Assembly (NCBI RefSeq): GCF_001623525.1
Contig: NZ_CP015225.1
Location: forward strand, 3,348,001 to 3,412,000
Length of the DNA: 64,000 nucleotides
Source of the DNA: Pseudomonas fluorescens
Lineage (GTDB): Bacteria > Pseudomonadota > Gammaproteobacteria > Pseudomonadales > Pseudomonadaceae
Direction: 5' to 3'
A model generated the notes under the pieces. The model saw only the letters and a program-made list of their open reading frames with translations, was not told the origin of the DNA and did no database searches. The position numbers and the translations under genes are program-made. Of this stretch, positions 8,089-16,605 are shown in pieces; the stretch's first letter is position 1; each line of letters opens with the position of its first letter.

Positions 8089-8643
8089 ATGTTGATCAGT
8101 GCAAAACAGCAAGCGATGGTCTTGCCGCTCAAACGCCCGGGCGAAGATCCCACCGCCGAAGCCGCCAGCGGCCTGCAAAGTGCCGCGTTGCAGGCCTTGC
8201 GCGATAACGTCCAGGTCCAGGCCAGCCAGGGCGCTGCCCAAGTCCAGGACTCCTTCACCAAACGAGCCACGCAGCAGGTCAATGCGAGCACCGCCATCAG
8301 CGACAACGTCGACGAGGCATTCGCCAAGACCCGCGTGCAATTGCAGACTGTTGCTTCACCCGCGTCCGAAGAAACCACGACGCTTGGAGGTTCTGCGACG
8401 GCAGAATTCAAGGACTACATGAGCAAGACGCCCGAAGAGCGCTTGCGCGACAGCATTCTCGAAGAGATGGGCATTACTGAGGAAGAGTTCGAGGCGATGC
8501 CGCCCGAGAAGCAGATGGCGGTCAGCCAGGAGATTGCCCAGCGCATGCAGGACAAGTCGGCGATGGCACAAGTGGAAAAGGCCCAGCAGAACCGCACCGA
8601 CGACAAAGCCTCGGCCACTGACATGTTTCTCGCCTCGCTTTGA
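8089..8643 (+). CDS. Conserved-looking hypothetical protein, Ala/Gln/Glu-rich
   Basis: 184 residues; I do not recognise a family. The N-terminal two thirds are rich in Ala, Gln, Ser and Val with heptad-like spacing (AALQALRDNVQVQASQGAAQ) and are probably helical. The C-terminal third is acidic and ordered-looking (KTPEERLRDSILEEMGITEEEFEAMPPEKQ). There is no signal peptide, membrane segment or cysteine. The start at 8089 follows CAGGTG; the open frame back to 8026 is Cys/Arg-rich and unconvincing. It stands alone between gntR and a convergent small gene, with a strong hairpin just after its stop. Confidence 0.7.
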   Translation: MLISAKQQAMVLPLKRPGEDPTAEAASGLQSAALQALRDNVQVQASQGAAQVQDSFTKRATQQVNASTAISDNVDEAFAKTRVQLQTVASPASEETTTLGGSATAEFKDYMSKTPEERLRDSILEEMGITEEEFEAMPPEKQMAVSQEIAQRMQDKSAMAQVEKAQQNRTDDKASATDMFLASL

Positions 8644-8663
8644 GCCTCGGCACATGGCGGAGC

Positions 8664-8695
8664 GTTTGAGCTGGGGTTAGCGTCCCAGCTCAAAC
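8664..8695. terminator. Strong intergenic hairpin, likely bidirectional terminator
   Basis: A perfect 12-bp stem GTTTGAGCTGGG / CCCAGCTCAAAC around an 8-nt loop, between the convergent genes ending at 8643 and 8722. There is no clear U-run on either side, so intrinsic termination is plausible but unproven. Confidence 0.5.
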
Positions 8696-8721
8696 CTGAG
8701 GTCAGCCGAGGCAGTATCGGC

Positions 8722-8832
8722 TCAATGTCCGAACAGGTTCACCTTCTTGGTTTTTTTGTCGGCGCGCTTTTCATCGGCAGTCTTCGCCGGTTTTTTCTTT
8801 GCCGCTTTTTTTGAATCCATGCCTTTGGCCAT
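8722..8832 (-). CDS. Lys/Ala-rich 36-residue small protein
   Basis: A short open frame from ATG 8832 to TGA 8722. Sequence: MAKGMDSKKAAKKKPAKTAD then EKRADKKTKKVNLFGH. About 40 percent of the residues are Lys/Arg. The composition recalls histone-H1-like or ribosome/nucleic-acid associated tails. I believe similar short Lys-rich proteins ending in NLFGH are annotated in other Pseudomonas, but this is recollection. It is convergent with the unknown gene at 8089 and divergent from the GNAT gene at 8935. Confidence 0.6.
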   Translation of the reverse strand: MAKGMDSKKAAKKKPAKTADEKRADKKTKKVNLFGH

Positions 8833-8934
8833 GATACGTACTCCACTCATACGGGATGTGAAGTCAGGTATACACCTATCGCCGCCCATGCGTTCTTTTA
8901 TAATCGCCCTCCCCTTATCGCCCACGACCCTGTC

Positions 8935-9357
8935 ATGTCCGAAATCCAATACGCAGCGCTCGAAGAATCGCTTTGGCCGCTGATGAACAAGTTTTATCGC
9001 GCCCACCAATCCTCGATGAAAGCGGTGCGTGACGCGCAGCTTTGGGTGGCGCGGCGGGATGAGATCGTCGCCGCCCTGTGCCTGCGACCGGTGTCGGGCG
9101 GACATTGGTTGACAGGGTTGTTCGTCGACCCGGCGTACCGTGTACAAGGTATCGCGGCACGGTTGGTCGCTGAAGCGGTGAAAGACGTTGAAGGGCCGGT
9201 GTGGCTGTTCTGCCACCCGAATTTGCGCGGCTTTTATGAGCGGCGCGGGTTCAGCTTCGACCCTGAACTGCCCTATGCGATGGCTGAGCGCCTGAGCCGA
9301 TATGCGCGTAGCAAGCCGATGATTGCGATGGGGTGGGAGCCTTCGCGCCCTTCCTGA
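8935..9357 (+). CDS. GNAT-family N-acetyltransferase
   Basis: 140 residues, a compact GNAT. GHWLTGLFVDPAYRVQGIAARLVAEAV contains the beta4 strand and the acetyl-CoA loop R-x-Q-G-I-A, and GPVWLFCHPNLRGFYERRGFSFDP is the C-terminal F-Y-x-R-x-G-F segment. The acceptor is unknown. Its 3' end faces the deformylase gene (28 bp). Confidence 0.82.
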   Translation: MSEIQYAALEESLWPLMNKFYRAHQSSMKAVRDAQLWVARRDEIVAALCLRPVSGGHWLTGLFVDPAYRVQGIAARLVAEAVKDVEGPVWLFCHPNLRGFYERRGFSFDPELPYAMAERLSRYARSKPMIAMGWEPSRPS

Positions 9358-9385
9358 CATAGCTCCCACAGGGTTCGGTGGGGTA

Positions 9386-9925
9386 TCAATCGTCGGCCGC
9401 GGGGTCCAGGTCCGGGAACATCACCTCGGTAAACCCGAACTTGCTGAAATCACTGATACGCGACGGGTACAAGCGCCCGATCAGGTGATCACACTCATGC
9501 TGCACCACCCGCGCATGAAAGCCCGACGCGTAACGCACGATCGGCTCGCCCTTGGGATCGAAGCCTTCGTAGCGGATGTCCTGGTAGCGCTCGACCGCCC
9601 CGCGCAGGCCCGGCACTGACAGGCAACCTTCGAACCCCTCTTCCATCTGCGGGCCCAGTGGGGTGATCAGCGGGTTGATCAGGATGGTCTGGGGCACCGC
9701 CTCGGCGTCGGGGTAACGCTCGCTGTGCTCGAAGCCGAAGATCACCAGTTGCAGGTCCACGCCGATCTGTGGCGCCGCCAGGCCGACGCCGCCCACGCTT
9801 TCCATGGTCTGGAACATGTCGTCGATCAATTGCCACAATTCTGGGCTGTCGAACATTTCGGTGGGCACAGGCGGGGCGATGCGCAGCAGGCGTTCGTCGC
9901 CCATTTTCAGGATGTCACGGATCAT
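9386..9925 (-). CDS. def: Peptide deformylase (secondary paralogue type)
   Basis: 179 residues with all three deformylase motifs: [10 protein letters not shown] (46-55), EGCLSVPG (99-106) and QHECDHLIG (142-150). The Cys of the second motif and the two His of HECDH bind the catalytic metal. The enzyme removes the formyl group from nascent protein N-termini. The housekeeping def usually sits with fmt; this copy is instead coupled to a yihY/brkB gene, so it is probably the second Pseudomonas deformylase. Its ATG overlaps the stop of that gene by 4 bp (ATGA), implying translational coupling. Confidence 0.92.
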   Translation of the reverse strand: MIRDILKMGDERLLRIAPPVPTEMFDSPELWQLIDDMFQTMESVGGVGLAAPQIGVDLQLVIFGFEHSERYPDAEAVPQTILINPLITPLGPQMEEGFEGCLSVPGLRGAVERYQDIRYEGFDPKGEPIVRYASGFHARVVQHECDHLIGRLYPSRISDFSKFGFTEVMFPDLDPAADD

Positions 9926-10872
9926 GGTCGGGCTTCGTCAGGGTGGGGATGAGGGATGGAATGGTCGCGGCCCAGGCCCGACACATGCTGTTTTTCGTGC
10001 TCGCCGGCGCTCTTTTCCCCCGGGTTCTTGCCCTCGGTGGACATGTGCTCGATCACCGCATTCATCTCCGCACCGAGCAGCAGCACTGCCGAAGAAATAT
10101 AGAAATACAGCAACAACACGATGATCGCACCGATGCTGCCATACATGGCGTTGTAGTTGGCAAAGGTCTTGACGTAAAACGCAAAGCCCAGGGAGGCAAT
10201 GATCCACACCACCACAGCCAGCACCGACCCCGGCGTGATGAAGCGAAACTCCTGCTTGACGTCGGGCATCACGTAATAGATCAGCGCCACGGCCACCATC
10301 AGCAAGATCACGATCACCGGCCAGCGCACGATCGTCCAGAGCGTGACGATGAACTCCTCCAAGCCGACCTGGGCCGCAATCCAGCCCATCACTTGTGGCC
10401 CGAGCACCATCAACGCCGCAGCGGCCAGCAGCATGCCGGCGATACCGACGGTGTAGAAGATCGACAGCGGAAAACGCTTCCAGGCCGGACGGCCTTCCAC
10501 CACATCGTAGGCGGCGTTCATCGCGCTCATCATCAGCCGCACGCCTGCCGAGGCGGTCCACAACGCAATGACGATACCCACCGACAACAATCCGCCCTTG
10601 GATTGCTGGAGCTGGTCGATAACCGGGTTGACCTGCTCCAGGGCCTGGGGTGGCAGCACCAGTTCCGATTGCAGGCGCAGCCAGGAGAAGAAGTCCGGCA
10701 GGTGCAGGAAGCCGATCAACGCGATCAAAAAGAGAATGAAAGGAAACAGCGAAAATAGCATTTGGTAGGCCAATGCCGAGGCGTAGGTCGACATCTCGTC
10801 GTCGAGAAACTCGGTCACGGTGCGCATCATCACACGATGCAAGGGTAAGCCTTTCAAGGCCGGGAACATCAT
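9922..10872 (-). CDS. YihY/BrkB-family inner-membrane protein
   Basis: 316 residues with six predicted membrane segments. The family hallmarks are [23 protein letters not shown], a central [32 protein letters not shown], and [22 protein letters not shown] with [23 protein letters not shown] near the end. The family was once called ribonuclease BN by mistake and has no settled function. The start at 10872 (MMFPALKG) follows AAGGAG with ideal spacing, so the longer frame to 10965 is rejected. The last 50 residues are hydrophilic and His/Glu-rich. Confidence 0.88.
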   Translation of the reverse strand: MMFPALKGLPLHRVMMRTVTEFLDDEMSTYASALAYQMLFSLFPFILFLIALIGFLHLPDFFSWLRLQSELVLPPQALEQVNPVIDQLQQSKGGLLSVGIVIALWTASAGVRLMMSAMNAAYDVVEGRPAWKRFPLSIFYTVGIAGMLLAAAALMVLGPQVMGWIAAQVGLEEFIVTLWTIVRWPVIVILLMVAVALIYYVMPDVKQEFRFITPGSVLAVVVWIIASLGFAFYVKTFANYNAMYGSIGAIIVLLLYFYISSAVLLLGAEMNAVIEHMSTEGKNPGEKSAGEHEKQHVSGLGRDHSIPHPHPDEARP

Positions 10873-11118
10873 GTGCGTCTCCTTTCGCCGCAAAAAAAGG
10901 GGGTCGCTTGGCGACTCAGGGGCCGTTATCACAACAAAGTAGCCTGTTTGGCGACGCTGGATCAATTTCGTCTTTCATGCCCGACGCTGAATTGACCGGC
11001 GATTGCCAAGCCAAGTTTCATTGTTCCTACAGGCGGGGCTTTATGTTTGCCCGGCAACCACCGAGAATGCCCCACGTATTCAGGCTGCGGCCTGAAGCTC
11101 CAACCCCGTAGGAACGTT

Positions 11119-11496
11119 ATGAAACTCGATAAAAAGCAGGCCATCGCCCGCAGGAACCAGGAACTGGGCGGCGCCGTACTCGGCGTCAACAACTGCCACT
11201 TCAGCGAATTGAACCGCAACCGCAACATCTTCTGGTTCGATATCCCGGTGGCGCGCCTGGCCATCGGTCAATACGAATGGATTCACCTGCTGCTGCACAC
11301 GCCGGCCACCGATGAGCTGCTGCACCTGAAGGTGCCGACCGTGTTCCTGCGCGAGAAAATGGAAGGCTTGGAAGTGCGCAACCAGGGCAAGCGCAAGGCG
11401 GCCCTGAGCCTGGAGCTGAGCGCCGACAAGGATTCCTACCTGCAGGACATGCGACCAGGTGGTACTAACCTGGATTTTGCGCAGTTCCGGTTGTAA
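11119..11496 (+). CDS. Conserved hypothetical protein, 125 residues
   Basis: I do not recognise a named family. The protein begins MKLDKKQAIARRNQELGG and has a well-structured core NCHFSELNRNRNIFWFDIPV and WIHLLLHTPATDELLHLKVP, then FLREKMEGLEVRNQGKRKAALSLELS. It has no signal peptide or membrane segment and looks like a small mixed alpha-beta protein. The start at 11119 follows TAGGAA. A REPIN and a bidirectional terminator separate it from the convergent fadD1. Confidence 0.75.
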   Translation: MKLDKKQAIARRNQELGGAVLGVNNCHFSELNRNRNIFWFDIPVARLAIGQYEWIHLLLHTPATDELLHLKVPTVFLREKMEGLEVRNQGKRKAALSLELSADKDSYLQDMRPGGTNLDFAQFRL

Positions 11497-11522
11497 CCGG
11501 ACCCGAGAAGCACCTGCTCACC

Positions 11523-11632
11523 TGTGGCGAGGGAGCTTGCTCCCGCTGGGCTGCGCAGCGGCCCCCTTCGATCCAACTGACACCCCACAAGGGGCCGCTG
11601 CGCGTCCAGCGGGAGCAAGCTCCCTCGCCACA
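11523..11632. repeat. REPIN (tgtggcgagg family)
   Basis: Arms tgtggcgagggagcttgctc and gagcaagctccctcgccaca flank a short loop with GGGGCCGCTGCGCG-type secondary symmetry. It lies between the convergent 125-residue unknown gene and fadD1. Confidence 0.9.
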
Positions 11633-11663
11633 AAGGCGGTATCGCTTCAGGTCATCGCCCAAC

Positions 11664-11689
11664 AAAAAGCCCCGCTTCTGCGGGGCTTT
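11664..11689. terminator. Bidirectional Rho-independent terminator
   Basis: AAAAAGCCCCGC, a TTCT loop, and GCGGGGCTTT form a GC-rich stem with an A-run on one side and a short T-run on the other. It lies 14 bp beyond the fadD1 stop and serves the convergent pair. Confidence 0.85.
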
Positions 11690-11702
11690 CGTCTACAAGC
11701 TT

Positions 11703-13394
11703 TTACTTTTTCAGCCCCAGCTTCCTGAGCTCTTCATCCCGCAACTCGCGCCGCAGGATCTTGCCCACGTTGGTGGTCGGCAAGGCATCACGGAACTCCA
11801 CGGCCTTGGGCACCTTGTAGCCGGTGACGTTGGCACGCATGTGTTCCATCACCTGCTCCTTGGTCAACGTGACACCCGGTCGTGCGACGATGAAGATCTT
11901 GATCGCCTCGCCGGACTTCTCGTCCGGTATGCCGATGGCCGCGCACTGCAGCACGCCCGGCAGGGTTGCCAGCACGTCTTCCAGTTCGTTGGGGTACACG
12001 TTGAAACCGGAGATCAGGATCATGTCTTTCTTGCGATCGACGATACGCATGTAGCCGTCCGGCTGGATCAGCGCAATGTCACCGGTCTTGAGCCAGCCTT
12101 CGCTGTCGAGGATCTCGTCGGTGGCGTCCTGGCGCTGCCAGTAGCCCTTCATGACCTGCGGCCCTTTCACACACAGTTCACCGATTTCGCCCAATGGCTG
12201 TTCGACGCCCGCGTCATTGATCACCTTGCACAGCGTCGACGGCACCGGGATGCCGATGGTGCCGATCTGGATGTTCTGGATCGGGTTGACGGTAGCCACC
12301 GGGCTGGTTTCGGTCATGCCATAACCTTCGCAGATCGGGCAGCCGGTCACCGCTTTCCAGCGCTCGGCTGCTGCCAGTTGCAGGGCCATGCCGCCAGACA
12401 GGGTGACTTTCAGGGCCGAGAAATCCAGCTTGCGGAAGGCTTCGTTGTTGCACAGGGCCACGAACAGCGTATTGAGGCCGACGAAACCGCTGAACTTCCA
12501 CTTCGACAGCTCCTTGACCATCGCCGGCAGGTCACGCGGGTTGCTGATCAGGATGTTGTGGTTGCCGATCAGCATCATCGCCATGCAATGAAAGGTGAAG
12601 GCATAGATGTGGTACAGCGGCAGCGGCGTGATCAGGATCTCGCAACCTTCATTGAGGTTGGAGCCCATCAGCGCCTTGCACTGCAACATGTTCGCCACCA
12701 GGTTGCGGTGGGTGAGCATCGCGCCCTTGGCCACGCCGGTGGTGCCACCGGTGTATTGCAGCACGGCGACATCGTCGCTGGTGGGGTTGGCTTCGCTCAC
12801 GGGTTGGTCGTGGCCTTTGCTCAGCACGTCGTTGAACTTGACGGCCTTGGGCAAGTGATAGGCCGGGACCATCTTCTTGACGTACTTGATCACGCTGTTG
12901 ATCAACAGGCGCTTGAGCGGCGGCAGCAGGTCGGCGACTTCGGTGACGATGACGTGCTTGACGCTCGTCTTGGGCACCACGGCCTCGGCCAGGTGCGCCA
13001 TGTTCGCCAAACACACCAGCGCCTTGGCCCCGGAGTCATTGAACTGGTGTTCCATTTCCCGCGCGGTGTACAGCGGGTTGGTGTTGACCACGATCAGCCC
13101 GGCGCGGATCGCACCAAACACGGCCACCGGGTACTGGAGAACGTTGGGCAACTGCACGGCGATTCGATCGCCGGGCTGTAAATCGGTATGCTGTTGCAGG
13201 TACGCGGCAAAGGCACCGGACAACTCGTAGAGTTCACCGTAGGTGATCGTCTTGCCGAGGTTGCTGAATGCCGGCTTGTTGGCAAAGCGTTGGCAGGACT
13301 GCTTCAACACCGCCTGAATATTCGGATACTCGTCTGGATTGATGTCGGCAGCAATCCCAGCTGGGTACTTATCCTTCCAAAAGTCTTCAATCAT
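11703..13394 (-). CDS. fadD1: Long-chain fatty acid-CoA ligase FadD1
   Basis: 563-residue AMP-forming acyl-CoA synthetase that activates fatty acids for beta-oxidation at the inner membrane. The adenylate motif YTGGTTGVAKGAMLTHRN, the FadD-type GYGMTETSPV, the hinge motif GWLKTGDIALIQPDGYMRIVDRKKDMI, and the terminal NVGKILRRELRDEEL are all visible. The N-terminus MIEDFWKDKYPAGIAADINP matches what I know of Pseudomonas FadD1, and AAGGAGT-type spacing before 13394 supports that start; the frame is open to 13571. The order fadD1-fadD2-hydrolase-maoC matches that of P. aeruginosa PA3299-PA3302. Confidence 0.94.
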   Translation of the reverse strand: MIEDFWKDKYPAGIAADINPDEYPNIQAVLKQSCQRFANKPAFSNLGKTITYGELYELSGAFAAYLQQHTDLQPGDRIAVQLPNVLQYPVAVFGAIRAGLIVVNTNPLYTAREMEHQFNDSGAKALVCLANMAHLAEAVVPKTSVKHVIVTEVADLLPPLKRLLINSVIKYVKKMVPAYHLPKAVKFNDVLSKGHDQPVSEANPTSDDVAVLQYTGGTTGVAKGAMLTHRNLVANMLQCKALMGSNLNEGCEILITPLPLYHIYAFTFHCMAMMLIGNHNILISNPRDLPAMVKELSKWKFSGFVGLNTLFVALCNNEAFRKLDFSALKVTLSGGMALQLAAAERWKAVTGCPICEGYGMTETSPVATVNPIQNIQIGTIGIPVPSTLCKVINDAGVEQPLGEIGELCVKGPQVMKGYWQRQDATDEILDSEGWLKTGDIALIQPDGYMRIVDRKKDMILISGFNVYPNELEDVLATLPGVLQCAAIGIPDEKSGEAIKIFIVARPGVTLTKEQVMEHMRANVTGYKVPKAVEFRDALPTTNVGKILRRELRDEELRKLGLKK

Positions 13395-13703
13395 GGAAGC
13401 CCACTCCTCAGCAACGCGAATTCTCACCGCATTTGATGCGATTATTATTGGTGTGTGTTTATTGGTGAATCTGGCTTGAATCAAGGCCGAGAAGTCACAA
13501 AAGCGCGCCGAGAGTAGCAGCTTTGCCGGGGGCCGACTAGAGCCAAAAGCAGCCCCCACAGTCACAAACATGACTCATGAACACCTAATAGTCATTTTTA
13601 GAGTAAAAATACCAAACCTCATCTGAATCGCCCTGGATACCCAAAAAACTGTGGGAGCGAGCAAGCTCGCTCCCACAGGGGGTTCTACTGGACCTCTCTG
13701 GCC
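13395..13703. other. Intergenic region fadD2-fadD1
   Basis: 309 bp between two same-strand paralogues. The half next to fadD1 is AT-rich (around 13430-13460 and 13580-13620) and probably holds the fadD1 promoter. The half next to fadD2 holds the hairpin at 13649-13678. I see no open frame with a ribosome site. Confidence 0.5.
13649..13678. repeat. Solo REP-like perfect palindrome
   Basis: CTGTGGGAGCGAGC, two A bases, then GCTCGCTCCCACAG form a perfect 14-bp hairpin. The arm is that of the tgtgggagcgagc REP class seen at 37821, 41988, 54903 and 32462, but here the two arms abut. It lies 25 bp after the fadD2 stop and could work as a terminator or mRNA 3'-end barrier. Confidence 0.75.
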
Positions 13704-15392
13704 TCAGGCGATATCCCGCAGCTCCCGCCGCAGGATCTTGCCCACCGGGGTCATCGGCAATGAGTCCCGCAACACGATGTGCTTGGGTATCTTGTAGCCG
13801 GTGAAGTTCTCCTTGCAGTAGGCCTTGAGTTCTTCAAGGCTGACGCCGGTTTCGCGCGCCACCACGAACAGCTTCACCGCCTCCCCCGAGCGTTCGTCCG
13901 GCACGCCGATCACCGCACAGTTGGCCACCTTGGGATGGGCCATCACCACGTCTTCGATCTCGTTGGGGTACACATTGAAGCCCGAGACAATGATCATGTC
14001 CTTCTTGCGGTCGACGATGCGCACGAAACCGTCCGGGTCGATCACCGCAATATCGCCGGACCTGAACCAGCCCTCGTGGTCAAGCACTTCGGCCGTGGCC
14101 TCAGGCTTGTTCCAGTAGCCTTTCATGATCTGCGGGCCCTTGATGCACAGCTCGCCGCGCTCGCCCAGGGGCTGCTCGACGCCATCGTCGTTGATCACTT
14201 TCATCAGCGTGCCCGGCACCGGCATCCCCACCGTGCCCAGCCGGGACTTGCCGCCGTAAGGATTGGCACTGGCCACCGGTGAGGTTTCGGTCAGGCCATA
14301 ACCTTCGGTGATACCGCACCCGGTGATCTGCTCCCAACGCTCGGCGGTGGCCTTGATCAGCGCCGTGCCACCTGAGTTGGTGACCTTGAGGTTGGAAAAA
14401 TCCAGGGTCTTGAAATCCGGATGGTCCATCAAGGCCACGAACAACGTGTTGAGCCCCAGCAGCAGCGAGAAACGCCAGTTCTTCAGTTCCTTGATGAAAC
14501 CACCGATGTCCCGCGGATTGGTGATCAGCACGTTGTGGTTGCCGGTCACCATCATGCACATGCAGTTCGCCGTGAACGCATAGATATGGTAAAGCGGCAG
14601 CGGTGCGATCATGACCTCCTGGCCCTCGCGCAACAGCGGATGGCCGTCATCGCCGAGCTGCCCCAGGCAGGCCCGGGCCTGTTGCATGTTGGCCACCAGG
14701 TTGCCGTGGGTCAGCATCGCGCCCTTCGCCAACCCGGTGGTGCCGCCGGTGTATTGCAACACCGCAATATCGTCGAGACTGACTTTCAGCGGCTTGATGC
14801 CCTGGCCGCGTCCCAGGCGCAAGGCGCTCTTGAAGGAAATGGCCTGGGGCAGCGAATAGGCCGGGACCATTTTCTTGACCTTGCTCACCATCGTGTTGAC
14901 CAGCCAGCCCTTGGCGGTGGGCATCAGGTCGCCCATCTTCGCTTCGATCAGGTACTGCAGGTCCGTATCGGGCAACACCTCCTGGACTTTCTGCCCGAAC
15001 ATGTTCAGGTACACCAGCGCCCGGGCACCGGAGTCCTTGAACTGATGACGCATTTCCCGCGCGGTGTACAAAGGGTTGGTGTTGACCACGATCAGCCCGG
15101 CGCGCAAGGCACCGAACACGGCGATCGGGTATTGCAGGATGTTGGGCATCTGCACCGCGATTCGATCACCTGGCGCCAGGTCGGTATGGGCTTGCAGGTA
15201 GCCGGCGAAAGCCGCGCTGTAGCGCTCCAGCTCGGCATAGGTGAGGGTCACCCCCATGTTGCTGAACGCCGGACGGTCGGCAAATTTCTTGCAGGAACGT
15301 TCGAACACCTCGATTACCGACTTGTAGGCCCCAAGGTCAACATCCAGGGGCACCCCGGCCGGGCGTTTGTCATTCCAGAAATCAGGCTGCAT
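13704..15392 (-). CDS. fadD2: Long-chain fatty acid-CoA ligase FadD2
   Basis: 562 residues, a paralogue of FadD1 of nearly equal length, with YTGGTTGLAKGAMLTHGN, GYGLTETSPV, GWFRSGDIAVIDPDGFVRIVDRKKDMI and a terminal VGKILRRELRDIA. It forms acyl-CoA from fatty acid, CoA and ATP. In P. aeruginosa the two FadDs differ in chain-length preference; which applies here cannot be read from the sequence. The ATG at 15392 (MQPDFWNDKRPAGVPLDVD) follows AGAGGA; the frame extends upstream to 15482 without support. It is divergent from the alpha/beta-hydrolase gene. Confidence 0.94.
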   Translation of the reverse strand: MQPDFWNDKRPAGVPLDVDLGAYKSVIEVFERSCKKFADRPAFSNMGVTLTYAELERYSAAFAGYLQAHTDLAPGDRIAVQMPNILQYPIAVFGALRAGLIVVNTNPLYTAREMRHQFKDSGARALVYLNMFGQKVQEVLPDTDLQYLIEAKMGDLMPTAKGWLVNTMVSKVKKMVPAYSLPQAISFKSALRLGRGQGIKPLKVSLDDIAVLQYTGGTTGLAKGAMLTHGNLVANMQQARACLGQLGDDGHPLLREGQEVMIAPLPLYHIYAFTANCMCMMVTGNHNVLITNPRDIGGFIKELKNWRFSLLLGLNTLFVALMDHPDFKTLDFSNLKVTNSGGTALIKATAERWEQITGCGITEGYGLTETSPVASANPYGGKSRLGTVGMPVPGTLMKVINDDGVEQPLGERGELCIKGPQIMKGYWNKPEATAEVLDHEGWFRSGDIAVIDPDGFVRIVDRKKDMIIVSGFNVYPNEIEDVVMAHPKVANCAVIGVPDERSGEAVKLFVVARETGVSLEELKAYCKENFTGYKIPKHIVLRDSLPMTPVGKILRRELRDIA

Positions 15393-15616
15393 TGTTTTTG
15401 TCCTCTTTACCTGAGCATGTCCGGGCCGCCTCTGTATCGCTTGCAGAGGCGGAGCTCCTGGGACACTAGCAGCTATGGCCAATCAGGCAAATATGGCAAC
15501 CTGCGTCATAGATTGTGTGAATCTTCTTGCCATGGCATAGCCTGATCAGGCGAGACGCAGCGGATGCGCTATACAATGCAGCGACGCTGCGTCTGACTTT
15601 GTGCAAAGGAATCGCC

Positions 15617-16561
15617 ATGATCCACCAAACGTTCTGGCTGACCGCGACCGACCACAGCCGCCTGTTCGTCAACCAGTGGCTGCCCGAAACCGCTCCTTTG
15701 GCGGTGATCATGCTGGCTCACGGCATGGCCGAACACAGCGGCCGCTACGCCCGCCTGGCCCAGGCACTGTGCGACGAAGGCTATGGTGTCTGCGCTGTGG
15801 ACCTGCGCGGCCATGGCAAGACCGGCGAGGAAGCGCTTCTCGGCCATTTTGCCGACGAGGACGGCTGGACCAAAGTCGTGGGCGACCTGGCCAGCCTCAA
15901 CCACCATATCGTCCAGCAATATCCCGATACCCCCATCCTGCTGTTGGGCCACAGCATGGGCAGCTACATCGCCCAGGGTTACCTCTTGCATCACAGCGCC
16001 AGCCTGCACGGGGCGATTCTCAGCGGCTCGAACTTTCAGCCGGTGACGCTCTACCGCAGCGCTCGCCTGATCGCCCGCTTCGAACGCTGGCGCCAGGGTG
16101 CCACGGGGCGCAGCGCGTTGATCGAGTGGCTGTCGTTCGGCAGCTTCAACAAGAAATTCAAACCCACGCGCACCCCCTTCGACTGGCTCAGCCGCGACCC
16201 GGTCGAAGTCGACAAGTACGTCCACGACCCGCTGTGTGGCTTTCGCTGCACCAATCAACTGTGGGTCGACCTGCTCGGCGGGTTGCAGCAAATCAGCAAA
16301 GCGTCCAATCTCGCCCAGATCGATCCGGGCCTGCCCCTGCTGGTGATCGGTGGCGAATGTGATCCGGTGAGCGAAGGCAAGCGTCTGAAGGATCTGGCCG
16401 ACGCCTTGCGTGACGCCGGCATCCGGCACCTGCAATTGACGATTTATCCGCAGGCCCGACACGAACTGTTCAATGAAACCAACCGCGATGAAGTGACCGC
16501 CGACGTGCTGGCCTGGATTGCCCAGGCCCTGAGCCACAAGCGGCCGCCACGCAGCGAGTAG
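15617..16561 (+). CDS. Alpha/beta hydrolase, monoacylglycerol lipase/lysophospholipase-like
   Basis: 314-residue serine hydrolase. The nucleophile elbow is LLGHSMGSYIAQ (G-H-S-M-G), the oxyanion-hole segment is MLAHGMAEHSGRYARLA, and the late YPQARHELFNE carries the likely catalytic His. This pattern is that of Hydrolase_4/lysophospholipase (PldB-like) enzymes, which would release fatty acids from mono-acyl glycerolipids. The position beside two fadD genes and a MaoC hydratase fits a role in feeding lipid-derived fatty acids into beta-oxidation; this is inference. The ATG at 15617 follows AAAGGA. Confidence 0.87.
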   Translation: MIHQTFWLTATDHSRLFVNQWLPETAPLAVIMLAHGMAEHSGRYARLAQALCDEGYGVCAVDLRGHGKTGEEALLGHFADEDGWTKVVGDLASLNHHIVQQYPDTPILLLGHSMGSYIAQGYLLHHSASLHGAILSGSNFQPVTLYRSARLIARFERWRQGATGRSALIEWLSFGSFNKKFKPTRTPFDWLSRDPVEVDKYVHDPLCGFRCTNQLWVDLLGGLQQISKASNLAQIDPGLPLLVIGGECDPVSEGKRLKDLADALRDAGIRHLQLTIYPQARHELFNETNRDEVTADVLAWIAQALSHKRPPRSE

Positions 16562-16605
16562 GCTTGCAGCATTTTTCCTTTACTCCTTCACAGGATTTGA
16601 AACAG

